This document shows positions 1 to 13,100 of a DNA stretch of 64,000 nt, piece by piece. The stretch comes from Hyalella azteca (Eukaryota > Arthropoda > Malacostraca > Amphipoda > Hyalellidae), in assembly GCF_000764305.2 (NCBI RefSeq), contig NW_025937347.1, forward strand, positions 1-64,000, given 5' to 3'. The notes under the pieces were generated by a model. It was not told the DNA's origin. It worked only from the letters and a program-made list of their open reading frames with translations, and made no database searches. The first letter of the stretch is position 1. Each line of letters starts with the position of its first letter. A program made the translations under genes and the position numbers.

Positions 1-405
1 GAAATGGCACTTAATTGGATGGAACTGAAAAACCATCAAGTTGTGATTTTTACAGACTCCAAAGCATCTTTGCATTTGATCCTTAACACCCGCCGCCCCA
101 ACTACTCAGCAATAGTCTTCAGGATACATTCACTGCTTCTCCAGAGAGGACTGAGCACCGTAGCCTTCTGCTGGGTGAGGGGTCATAGTGGGATTGCTGG
201 AAATGAGGTCGCAGACTGGACTGCAAATCTAGCACACAGTGCAGATAGGTCTTCCCGCTCCATACTCTCTTTTGAAGAGTCTCTGCGAGCAATATCCCAG
301 GCCTTCAGCAGGCATTGGCATGGATACTGGGAAACCCAAGTAGCTGACACTGGCTGCGGCCAATTTAGACATGACCTTGACAATAGTATAACATATATTG
401 ACTAG
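1..405 (+). CDS. RNase H domain, 3' end of a non-LTR retrotransposon ORF (5' partial)
   Basis: The frame is open from the first base of the window to a TAG at 403-405, so the protein begins upstream. Residues near 18-22 read FTDSKASL, the block that carries the third acidic residue of RNase H. Residues 58-72 read WVRGHSGIAGNEVAD, the histidine/aspartate block typical of the RNase H domain at the C-terminus of Jockey/I-type retrotransposon polyproteins. The first two catalytic acidic residues would lie outside the window. In the family this enzyme removes the RNA strand of the RNA/DNA hybrid during target-primed reverse transcription. The visible part has no frameshift or internal stop, so the copy may be young, but completeness cannot be judged. 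The assignment to a non-LTR element and not to cellular RNase H1 rests on the motif style. Confidence 0.82.
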   Translation, partial: EMALNWMELKNHQVVIFTDSKASLHLILNTRRPNYSAIVFRIHSLLLQRGLSTVAFCWVRGHSGIAGNEVADWTANLAHSADRSSRSILSFEESLRAISQAFSRHWHGYWETQVADTGCGQFRHDLDNSITYID

Positions 406-973
406 GTACTAATTAGGATGGTTAGCATGATTTCAATTACTGGTCTTGATGTTTTCATTATAACTAACCCAGTTGTCTGTCTGTCGAGTCTATGTGTATG
501 TACCACTTTTTGTTAGTTGTCCACATGAAGAAGGTAAAAATATTTGTTGATACACCTAGTGACCAATGTAGTGCAATGCAGCTCTTCACCATTATGCTTG
601 TTCCCAACATTTATGCAAATGTTGAATTTTTACATAAATAAATATGGCTTGATCACTATCAAAACAGTCTCCCACTGATACTTATTGGCAGCAATTTCAA
701 ACTTTCATTAGGTAGCTATAGACCATGCTATTTTACATTTTATATTGCATGTGTCATGAAGAATCCAGTGTTAATACTTGTCATTTAAATTGTTTCAGAT
801 GAGCATGTTTGTAGTGTTGTGACAATTATTCGGATTTTTTATATTTGGCTGCTCATCATTTAATAATATTATCTTATAAAAAGTCTACAGAAGTGGTTAT
901 TGTAAAGCTCTAATTTGATCTCTCAACTTGACATATAAATTATTTTACTTTGAGTTGAGTAAAATCTTGAGAC
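406..973 (+). other. Retroelement tail and putative XPO5 upstream region
   Basis: This AT-rich stretch has no coding signal. The first part is probably the 3' untranslated tail of the retroelement; an AATAAA-like stretch lies near 638-646. The last part precedes the XPO5 start codon and should hold its promoter and 5'UTR. A TATAAAAAG stretch at 875-883 is about 95 bases before the ATG and could be a TATA box, but such strings are common in AT-rich DNA. Confidence 0.3.
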
Positions 974-1114
974 ATGTCTGGAAGTTGTGCAAACAATGCA
1001 CCATCATGTGGGTTCGAGGAGCTGGCACAGAAACTAGAGGGCGCAGTACTACACACTATGAACCCTAGTGTGGACAACAGTGCACGGCATCAAGCTTATC
1101 AAATGCTTGAACAG
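974..1114 (+). CDS. XPO5: XPO5 exon 1 (start codon)
   Basis: This exon encodes residues 1-47, from MSGSCANNAPSC to YQMLEQ, and ends in phase 0 at CAG|gtttga. The start was chosen because it opens the frame leading into exon 2 and has the acceptable context GACATGT. It matches the N-terminal helix of exportin-5 (a valkyrie of short helices around a DNP/NPS motif; here MNPSVDNSARHQAYQ). The first dozen residues are poorly conserved in the family. Confidence 0.85.
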
Positions 1115-4100
1115 GTTTGAATTTAATCACAGTTTATTTTCAATGTTTCACAAGATTACCAAAAAAATACCTATTTAGGTTTTTGCATTTTTATTCATAG
1201 ATTTTTTACTATTCTTTAAACTTGAATGTAAAAATATATTAAAATGTGCCCTCAATGCAAAAATGTGATAAAATATTTTATGGTTTTGGAATGAGTATTC
1301 ATTTAATTTTTAATGCAATTATAAATTGAATTTTCTATGCATGTCTGCAATTTTTCAAAGCATCTCTTTATATTGCTCTATTATTTCAGTAGATTTAACA
1401 TGTTATTTAGTAATATACAAATCTGTGTATTATTTCAGTAGATTTAACATGTTATTTAGTAATATACAAATCTGTGGCAGGCTAAAGAGGATCCTTCAGT
1501 TTCAATTCCATGTGGGTTCCTGCTGAGCGTCAACACTCGGCCCAGCATTGTGCGGCACGTAGGTCTTCATCTCCTTGAAATAAATATCAAGTACAAATGG
1601 AACCAACTATCTATGGAAGATAAGGAATCAATAAAAGTGAGTTCAAATAATCATATTAGATCAGACTGTTACCCAGAGCAATGCAATGTGATCATGTACG
1701 CAACAAATCTAAAATTTCGCAGTGTTACTTCATGAGCAAAGTTTTCCCTCTGTGCTTTTTTAGGCTAATTAGCATGCATGTTCATCATCAAACTTTTAAT
1801 TATTTCTTCAATTCAGTGCTAGTATTTATTTATCAATTTAATATGTGTTATACTACGTATATACTATAGCGTATACCTATATATTGTATATACGCCCTGG
1901 ATTGCTCACTCTTGAATGGCAAACTTCATAAAAATTGACAAGCTTGCTTCATGGCTTTAATGTTGGAGAATACGTTTAATATTTAACAGTTGTCTAACAC
2001 TCGTCACTCAGAAAATATCAGCATTCAAATTTCAGTGCTGTCTATTTTCATGATTTTAATAATCATTTTATTAATTATTGAGCAGTCATGCATTTATTTT
2101 TTATGAAAGAATACTAGAACAACTTGCCTAAAATTTGAAATTACTGAAAGCTGAGATCCTTATACCAGTACATTATTGAAAATTCATTAGAGAACAATAG
2201 AAAGATTCATTAGGCAGTTATAATCCTTTTAAATTTTCTTCTATTTATCAATCAAATGCACTATTATTCAATTGATAGCTTGCTTATTAGTTTAAGCATT
2301 GATAGAGAAACATTATTGATTAGAATTCCTTATCCATTCTTGAAGTAAGAGTCATGATTCTCAATTTGATTTAAAATCACATGCATCACAGCAGTTAATC
2401 ATTGCAAGCTTAAAGATTGGTACAATTAAATGGAGCTAGAGTTCTGAATTTAAAAATTAACAACTTTTCACTGTCTCACAATAGTTTAATAAGGTAAATT
2501 CAAGTCTTGCTTTTTTTCCTTGAATCATTACTATGTTCTCCATCCCACCAGGTTAATACAATGGCCTTGTTGTCATCGCATCAGAATGCAGGTCCTGAGG
2601 AGTCATTCATTCAGGACAAGGTCTGTTAATCTGGAAAAATTTCCATTAATATTGTTTAAATTAAATAGGCCTTTATTTTCTAGAGCAATTTAAATGACTA
2701 AGACTGAATTATTATTGTAAAAGTCTTAAAAAGTAAGACTGAATTATTATTATATATTGTTTGTAAAAAGGCTTGGTACTCTCACCCACTAAGAATAAAT
2801 GAGCATGGGTATCATCTTTTTTGACTATATACTGTACTCATGTATATTTATTTATATGCCTATTTCTGCAGAGCTACTTATTGTTGAAAAATGTAATTAC
2901 CGGTATATACTTGGTTTATGTGGTCTATCTCACAAAGAAAATTGTGTAGCCACTGTAAAGTCATCTATAGTGGATCAAGTATATTTACATTGTCTGGTAG
3001 ATTACATCTGGGACTAGGTGTGGTAGGTAGCTTTTCCAGACCAGCCTTCAAATCATTGGCCCAGTCTTCACAACCATCACTTCTACAATAATTATTGCAG
3101 GCCCAGTCTTATTGTGGTAAACTGGTAGTCCTCACCTGACTGATTGTGGTGGTTCTTTAGTTATATGCTTCATGGCACATATAAGTTTGGATGATTTGTG
3201 GGTCTCAAAAACCCGTGATCAAATCATGTAGAATATTGAATACTCGTAATATGTTGGCAAAATTTGTTCCTTTAACAGGTTTCATTGAAGTTTTATTTTG
3301 TTTTATTGACAACTTTCTTATTAGTTTTTTTCAATAGATCGAACAAGATTTTTCGTTTACACTGGTAAAGCTTCAATGAAATATTGAATACCTGCATGTA
3401 GATAAGTTAGTGTTATTAAAAGCTTTGTGCGAGTCCTGTACTCAACAGACACCCTAAGTAAATGTTGCATGGCACATTTATGCCCTTATTTGTCATTAAT
3501 CTTGCAACTAATTGAATTATCTGCCATTTAATTTTGTTGTACCCAGATCAGCAGGTTGGTGGTGGAGCTGGCAAAGCACACTTGGCCACAACTATGGCCG
3601 AGCTTCATGGAAGAGCTACACGAGTGTGCGCTGTTGGGTCCTAAAAAGACCGAGACTGTACTGTTGGTCATCACACGACTGTCAGAGGATGTTGCTGTGC
3701 TGCAGGTCACTCAAACTTGCACATCTCATCTATTTCCCAGTTCTGTCTTTTATTTAGATGTGAAATTGAACATGTCTTTCTGTAATTGGTTTTGGAATAA
3801 TTGGTATACATCAGGTAGTATTATTCTTATTAGCGGAATTTCATTTGGGATGAGATTATTTTAAAATTTCAGGGATTATCGATTCACGGGAAAACAGGGT
3901 TAACCTGCTATTAATATGTATTAAATGATTAGCCCACTGCCCACACATTACTTATTCAAAATTTAAAAGCATAATTCATCCTGAGTAGAACAAAACTTTT
4001 GCAATGCTTTCACTTGAGGATTGAATTATTTCAGTTTATGATAACTAAGCCGGTAAATTACGCTTTCTTTCTAGTCAATAAAAAGCTATTATTATTGATC

Positions 4101-7100
4101 TTATTGTTAGTTCTGTGACTATAATGTATTACAATCAAGCTAAGGCAAGGTAATTTACACTCTGATAACATCAAGTCCATCATTAAAATGCAAGATATCA
4201 ACACGAGTGAAAGTTATTCCTTGTTACATTTTAATTCATAGAAGTTGTTCAGATTTGTTACTGCTCAATAATCATGGGCTTTTTGTAGCTCTTGTGCTGC
4301 AGTGCACAATTTTGTCTGCTTTATTCTTTAAATAAGTTTATTTACTGAACAAGTTTTGGTTTGTTGTATAATGATAATTCTACCAAAATATCTTACTTCA
4401 TTGACTACTAATAAACTTACTGAGAAGAAAAATTCACAAGATAATCAATGTAAATTAAATAGAAATATTTATTTGAATTCTACATTATTAGCCTACTCAC
4501 TGCGATATCTCTTTTTCTTTCTCCTCTATTCACTGTTTGATGTACAAATAATGGATCTTATTTTAGATTGAATTTCTTTGGTACCATGAGGCTCCTAGCA
4601 TGCCATGTTATGATTCAGTTTTAGAAGATCATTTATTTCACAGGGCGTTCAGTTCTTCTATAAATTGGTTTTTATATTATTGCTGACCGGTAGAAAATGG
4701 GAACCTGCTCTTATTTAATGCACGTTTAATAATAATTATTTGTAAAAATCGTATTTGCCTGCAAACGTTCTTTGTTATTTATCCTTTTAAACTTTGTTGA
4801 ACTGAAATATATCGTAATTGTATACCAAAACAGGACATACAAGACGCTGTATTGAGACTTGTTCATGCCATGCAGACCGTACTTTGATGAACTGAAATAT
4901 ATCTTAATTGTATACCAAAATAACACACAATGACATTGTATTGAGACTTGAAAATAACACACAATGACGTTGTATTGAGACTTGAAAATAACACACCTGT
5001 CTCTTATACACATCTAGATGTGTATAAGAGACAGCAATGACGTTGTATTGAGACTTGAAAATAACACACAATGACGTTGTATTGAGCCTTGAAAATAACA
5101 CACAAGATGTTGTATTGAGCCTTGAAAATAACACACAAGATGTTGTATTGAGACTTGTTTGTTATGCAGACCGTGGAATGCAGCAAGCGACGTCGTGAGC
5201 TGTACCAGTGCCTGGCAGGCGGCATGAGCGAGACGTTCGAGTGGTTGTTGCGGCTGCTGGGGCAACATTACAACCCTGGCAGTCATGTCAACCTATCGTT
5301 GCTGAAGGTCATAATCATGTGTCTTATTACTTAATATTTATTTTTTATTACCTAATCAAGTTGCATCTGGGTCCAGTGAATTTTATTTACTGTTGATTGC
5401 AAGAGTTTGTTATTTTATTATATCAATATAATTTTTTATTACTTAGTCATGTTGGATTTAGATGAATTAATGGCAAAGTATTGTTCATAAAGAATTTTAC
5501 ATATTCTATTACAGTGTCATTTTGGATTTAGATCAATTAATGTCAAAATATAGTTCATAAAGAATATTTTATGAGTACATTCTTTGCAAAATTAAAATGA
5601 ATGTGAATTAAGTCAGGTTTGCTGCTGTCTGTCAGCTGGATGAATAACTTCCTTTATTTGTTAACGTTCCGCTAAGAGGCATTCCCTCAAACACGGTTTT
5701 TAGAAATAAAATTTTACTCTTATGGAAGACAGTTTCACTAAATATTCTTATGTTATTGTCGGTGGTGTCAAACTCGCATCTGATACAACTCTCTGATATT
5801 ATTATTACTATCAACTATTAGTATTAAACTGAGTTATATGTGATATATTGTTGTTGCAGGAAGTGACATATAAAACTGATATGTTGCTGTTGCAGGAAGT
5901 GACATATTAAACTGATATATTGTTGCTGCAGGAAGTGACATATTAAACTGATATGTTGTTGTTGCAGGAAGTGACATATTAAACTGATATGTTGTTGTTG
6001 CAGGCAGTGACATATTAAACTGATATGTTGTTGTTGCAGGGAGTGACATATATTAAACTGATATATTGTTGTTACAGGGAGTTCTGCAGTGCCTGACCTC
6101 ACTAGTTGAGTGGGTTGCAGTACAACACTTGTTCTCAGACTCGGCCAAGCTCCTACACATGTTGTGCTGCCTCCTCAACGATGACAATCTCAAGCTGCAC
6201 GCCGCCCAGTGTCTTCTTGCGGTAAATTACTGATATATCTTCGGGAAAAATTAAATTATTGTATGCCTGAGATGCGGATGTAGTTAACCTTCTGTTGTTG
6301 ATTCTAATTTGTTATAAAACTTTTTTTTTTCATTTAAGATATATCCTCGTGAAATAATATATCATTATATGCCTGAGATGCGGTTCTAGTTACTTTCTGT
6401 TATGGAAACGAATTTGTTATAAAAACTTTTTTTCATTAAAATTTTATTTATAATTTTCTTTAACATTTTCATTAAACACAACATCATTGTCTGCAAAGAC
6501 GCGTGATGAGGGTATCAAAACTGAGATTTTTTAAAGGTTTATAATGTTTTTTAGGTAGTGTGAGTGCCGTAAGCTTAGTTAAAGCCAATGATACTTTTAT
6601 AAGAATGTGTCATGGCCAGCAAAGCAGCGATAGTTCGTTACAATCAACAGAAATTTTAAAGCTAATTGATGAAAGATAATTATAATTGAAGAACAAACTT
6701 TGAACTTTATAATTTGCAGCGTTTCTGCTCCATGCTAATTTTCAACATAGTTGACAAAGACTGCGTACTGAATTAAACAATGATCTTCACTATAACAAGT
6801 AACCTACGATGATCTTCACTATAACAAGTAACCTACAATGATCTTCACTATAACAAGTAACCTACGATGATCTTCATTATAACAAGTAACCTACGATGAT
6901 CTTCACTATAACAAGTAATCTACGATGATCTTCATTTCAACAAATAACCTAATATGTTCTTAACACTTCACCAAGTAACATATGATGATCTTCACTATAC
7001 TAACAATTAACCTACAATGATCTTCATTAGGTAGTACCTATAACAAGTAACCTACGATGATACGATGATCTTCCTTCTAACGATGATTTTCTTCTAACAA

Positions 7101-10100
7101 ATACCGTAACCTACAATGATCTTCATCATAACAAGTACCCTACAATGTTCTTCACTATATAGCAAGCACCGTACCCTAACCAGCACATATACACGGCAGG
7201 TTGTATCACGCAAGGGCGGTGCAGAGGAGCGTCTGCCGCTGTTGAGTTTGTATAACAAATACCCTGCGCTGATCTTCCTTATAACAAGTAACCTACTATA
7301 TTCTTCACTATAACAAGTACCCTAACCAGCTCATATAAATGGCAGGTTGTATCACGTAAGGGCGGTGCAGAGGAGCGTCTGCCGCTGCTAAGTTTGTTCC
7401 ACAGCGACTGCGTGGGTGCGATATACGAGTCTGCTCGCCGCGCTCTGCAGGCTAATAACGCCACCACGCACTACGAGTTCATCAAGACCCTGGCGCTGAT
7501 TGTCATGCAGCTCGCTCTGCAGCTCTGTCAGCTCTCCAGCAAGCTCGACGGCGTACAGCTGCCGGATAACTTCCAGGTACTGATAATGTTCTTATGGCTG
7601 GGTGATAATGATGTTCTGACTGCATGATAACTTCCAGGTTCTAATAATGTCCTTACTGCTCGGTAATTTTATAGTGTGTATACAATTTTATGCTCGGTAA
7701 TTTGTTTATAGTGTCAACTGCACATTATAAAGGATGCCTGAATTCTTTTCATTTTGATAAATTGCTTGTAAATTGTTGCCAATGCAATTTTGGTCTGTCA
7801 TTGAATAACGAATAAGCGGATTTTTACAACTACAGGATTTAGACACAACAGGGGCTACCATATTAATAATAACAAATCTCAACTTTCCCAAGTTTACGTT
7901 TATTGATGAATTTTTCAAGAGGTCATTCAAATCTGTAAATAATCCTTGTCCTATGCATCAATTGACCTTATATTTATAAGCCTCTTACATAAGCAATAGT
8001 TACGAGCTCGCAACTATGTTAGCCAATCACTGATCGCTACTTAAGCTCAACCCACCAATCAGAGACGATAAATCAGCCGCTACCGTATGTGTATTTAAGC
8101 GATATAAGCTATCTCGGCACCTGGACATGGCGGTCTCAATGTTTTCTGGATCGAATTGCGGTGCTTCTGTTTAACCCTCAAAGATTTCATCTTCAGTCAA
8201 TATACATAAAGAATATTTTGTATCGCGAGATAATCGAAAGAATAGATGGATGTATCGTTGTTCATCCTATCCACAGCTGAATTAAACAATTTGGAATAAT
8301 CTTTATTAATTGACGCTTTAGATGTGTTCATATCCATTGAACCATCAAAGTTAATTTCTATAATTTGAAACGCATAGCAAATTTGAGATTACTGGGGCGA
8401 CCGTTCAATAAATTTAAGCCTTGAACACCGTCTGGTTTCTTGGTGAAGGAATGCACTGAATCTTCACGAAATTTAAGTTCAACTACCAATTGCTATATAT
8501 AATGCATCATTAAATTCTCAGATATTGGTTTACCTATCATTAACTCAATGATACCGGTACTTAAAATTAAGATATTGTCATTAGGTTTCTAATCAAACAA
8601 TGTTAAAAAAATTGTATGAATTAAATGATAATGCTAGAAAAATTGTGTGAATGGAATGGTTATGCAAGAAAAATTGTATAAGTTGAATGATTATGCGAGA
8701 AAAATTGTATGAATTGAATGATTATGTGAGAAAAATAGTATGAATTGAATGATTATGTGAGAAAAATAGTATGAATTGAATGATTATGTGAGAAAAATTG
8801 TATGAATTGAATGATTATGTGAGAAAAATTGTATGAATTGAATGATTATGTGAGAAAAATAGTATGAATTGAATGATTATGTGAGAAAAATAGTCTGAAT
8901 TGAATGATTATGCGAGAATAATTGCATGAATTGAATGATTATGTGAGAAAAATTGTATGAATTGAATGATTATGCGAGAAAAATTATATGAATTGAATGA
9001 TTATGCAAGAAAAATTGTATGAATTGAATGATTATGAAAGAATAATTGTATGAATGTAGCGATAATACAAGAAAAATTGTATGACTTGAATGATTATGCA
9101 AGAAAAATTGTATGAATTTAACGATTATGCGCGAAAAATGGTATGAATTGAACGATAATACAAGAAAAATTGTATGGATTGAATGATTAATTGAAAAAAA
9201 TTGTATGAGTTGAATTATTATGCAAGAAAAATTGTATGAATTGAATGATTATTTGAGAAAAATTTTATGAATTGAATGATTATGCGCGAAAAATTGTATG
9301 AATTGAACGATAATACAAGAAAAATTGTATGGATTGAATGATTAATTGAGAAAAATTGTATGAATTGAATGATTATTTGAGAAAAATTTTATGAATTGAA
9401 TGATTATGCGCGAAAAATTGTATGAATTGAACGATAATACAAGAAAAATTGTATGGATTGAATGATTAATTGAGAAAAATTGTATGAATTGAATGATTAT
9501 TTGAGAAAAATTTTATTAATCGAATGATTATTTGAGAATAATTGTATGAATTACCGGTAAATGATTATTGAAAGAAAAATTGTATGGATTGAATGATTAT
9601 TTGAGGAAATAGTATGAGTTGAATGATTACGTTTATTACCCGGCAGCATTACCTGACTGTGCTGCACGAGTTCGGCCAGCATCCCAGCGTGATGGTGTAC
9701 GGCAGCTTCATATTGGCCTGGTCTGCCCTCCTGAGCCACGCCAGCATCTCCAGCAGCCCTCTCATGGCCGCCTGTATAGCCTCGTGGCTGCCTACTGTCC
9801 CTGGCAAGGTAGGTATACTCATTAAATTAAGTAAGGCAAGGTAGGTATACTCATTAACCTCTCTAATTAACCTAGGTACTCATTAACCCTCTGCCGCCTG
9901 ACATGAGTAACCAGAGCAATATTGTCACTGATCATATACAATGTATTGTGTCACTATAGCCAGTGTAGTGATTGAGTGAAATGTTTTGTGTCGCTATAGC
10001 CAGTGTAGTGATTGAGTGAAATGTTTTGTGTCGCTATAGCCNNNNNNNNNNNNNNNNNNNNNNNNNNNNNNNNNNNNNNNNNNNNNNNNNNNNNNNNNNN

Positions 10101-13100
10101 NNNNNNNNNNNNNNNNNNNNNNNNNNNNNNNNNNNNNNNNGAGGTCTTCCATAAGGTGCTTATCAGGACTGATTAGTGGAGGTCTTCCATAAGGTGCTTA
10201 TCAGACCTGATTAGTGGAGGTCTTCCATAAGGTGCTTATCAGGACTGATTAGTGGAGGTCTTCCATAAGGTGCTTATCAGGGCTGATTAGTAGAGGTCTT
10301 CCATAAGGTGCTTAGCAGGCCTGACTAGTAGAGGTCTTTCATAAGGTGCTTATCAGGGCTGATTAGTAGAGGTCTTCCATAAGGTGCTTAGCAGGCCTGA
10401 CTAGTAGAGGTCTTCCATAAGGTGCTTATCAGGACTGATTAGTGGAGGTCTTTCATAAGGTGCTTATCAGGGCTGATTAGTGGAGCTTTAGACAGTTGTG
10501 GTTCGGTATTATTTTAATCCTGTCAACCATTGGCCAATTTTCTAACGGTATTATTCCAATTCATTCAATCATCAGTGAATTCTCGTACGGTATCATTTGA
10601 TGCGTTTTCTGAAGCAATGAATGGTTACCGCTCGGCTAATTTGAATTTATTTAATGGTCACTGAAATGGTTCAATTTGCTATAGTCATTGGAGATGCCGC
10701 ATAGCATGAACATACTCTCACTACAACGCCTGGATAGTGTTCCACCAGGTGCATCTGTGCACATGTTATTACCGCCCTTGACTGCACAGGTGCGACGGGA
10801 CTTGTCAACGTCTGCACATGTTATTACCGCCCTTGACTGCGCAGGTGCGACGGGACTTGTCAGCGACTGCACATGTTATTACCGCCCTTGACTGCGCAGG
10901 TGCGGCGGGACTTGTCAGCGACTGCACATGTTATTACCGCCCTTGACTGCGCAGGTGCGACGGGACTTGTCAACGACTGCACGTGTTATTACCGCCCTTG
11001 ACTGCGCAGGTGCGACGGGACTTGTCAACGAGTCAACGACTGCACGTGTTATTACCGCCCTTGACTGTGCAGGTGCGACGGGACTTGTCAGCAGCGTTCC
11101 GGACTGCAGCTTGTCAGCAGCCGAGTCTCACCTGGCGTCTGGTGGAGGAGAAGTGCGACGAGATGCTACGTCTCCCGCAACCTGACGCGCCAGCCTCGTC
11201 TGGTGCGGGCACTGACACTCGTCAGAACCCGTGGCTCTCCTACCAGCGACAGTGGGAAGTGCTGTGCTTTGTGAGTTCTGGATCTACGTTTAAATTTTCC
11301 TAGCACAGAAAAATCAATATCTAGTTTCTTAATACGGTATTTCTGTTGTCTCTTCTCAAGCATTTGCTTCTCATGTAGACAATTACCATGGTTAATAATT
11401 CTTTATGTACGTAGAAAATAATACAATATTCTCCCTCGTTAAAGCCGTAAGTTTTATTTGGAGGAATTTGATAATTCCTCGAAGTAGTCTTAATTTCGTT
11501 TATCAATAAATTCATATTTTAGGATAATCACACTAATAAGATAGGTACATGGCTGTTTAAGGGGGCACATCTAAGTTCTGTGAATGAGCAATTAAGCAAT
11601 AGCAAATGCTATTAAGCTTGACATAATGAAATTGTGGTAATGAAGCATGACTCAATATAATTGTATGGATTGAATGATTATGTGATACATGCGCGACCCA
11701 ATCTTAATGTGATAGGGACTGACATAATGTAATTGTGATAATAATGTTGGACTTAACGCACCTATATAATTGTGATAATAAAGGTTGACAAAACGTATAT
11801 AATTGTGATAATAAAGCTTGACATAACGTATATACCGGTAGTTGTGATAATAAAGGTTGACATAACGTATATAGTTGTGATAATAAAGGTTGGCATAACG
11901 TACATAATTGCGATAATACAGCTGGACAAAGTCTTAACTATCGCCTATTGAACTATGGCAGTTAAGTCTTAACTATCACACGTATTTAATTGTGATAATA
12001 AAGCTTGACATAACGTATATAATTGAGGTAATAATGCCTGGCCGTGCATGTGTGCAGCTGGTGGAGTGGATCATGAGAAGCCAGCCTCGTGACGTCGAGC
12101 ACGGAGCAGAGGCCGTTGCGTGCGGCCTGCGAATGCTTGCAAGTTTCTTGGAGTTCAGTTCAGACGACGACAAGGTCATGTTCAGCCTCCTGTCGTGCAT
12201 CAGCAACCTCTTCCCGTTCATAGTTCACCAGCCAGCCACCCTCACCCCGGTCTTCAATAAGATCGTGAACCCGCTGCTCGTGTACAGTCGTTGCAGTGAC
12301 CCAAAGACTGTACAGAAATCAACCAAAGAATTAAGAAGACACTGCGGCCTGCTAGTGGCCCGTCTGGCTAAGCTTTATCCCACGATCATGCTGCCCGGCT
12401 TATCCTGCGTAGTCGATATCTTCAAGGAACTCAACAGCAGCGCTAACCGTCTTACTGTTCTTGAGCTCACGGCCTTGCAAGAAGCCCTTATCCTGATCAA
12501 TAACGCTCGTAATAACTATGCCGAGCAGCAAGCTTTCATTGAGACTCAGATACAGCCCATCAGAGATTTTTTTGAGCAAGCCAAACAACATTTTACCGCA
12601 TCATTCGAGTTCATGAAGTTTGTCGGCATTGCTAATGAGACAGAGACGCCCGAAGAAGAAGCGGTGATCATTAGCAATAGGTACAGACTCACTTACGCCC
12701 TTAAAATTCTAGAAGCAATTGCCAAAAAGTCTCGACCGCCTCAGGACAAGTCGGTGCGTGCGGCAGGAGGCTTTATCGTTGAAATAAACGATGGTGCGAG
12801 TATAAAGGAGGTTACCCGCAACCCTTGTTGGCAATCTGCCGTGTCGCTGCTGCACAACGTCATGTCGCTCACACGCGTGAGCAACAGTCTGTGTCTGCCT
12901 GAGAGCACAGCAGCGCTCCCTCCAGTGCTCACTTCTGCTCATCAGCTGCCCATCAGCGACAAGCTCACCATCTTGATGCTCAAACAGAAGCCTTTGTCGG
13001 AAGAAGCTCAACAGGTTGGATATTGCTGAGCTGCTTTAAATACGTGCTATTCTCGTCCAATTCTTCTTGATGGACTTTAATGCATCTTCAATGCCGTTAC

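Noticed and set aside
4726..5286. Overlapping minus-strand ORFs of 73-95 codons before and over exon 5
   Set aside because: They run through the adapter and the minisatellite; the peptides contain known adapter translations (SYTHLDVYKRQ, MCIRD).
5824..6102. Minus-strand ORFs with repeated CHFLQQQHISLI
   Set aside because: Translation of the 36-bp minisatellite on the antisense strand of exon 6's acceptor region.
12400..13011. Minus-strand ORFs of 63-100 codons
   Set aside because: Antisense shadows of XPO5 exon 11.
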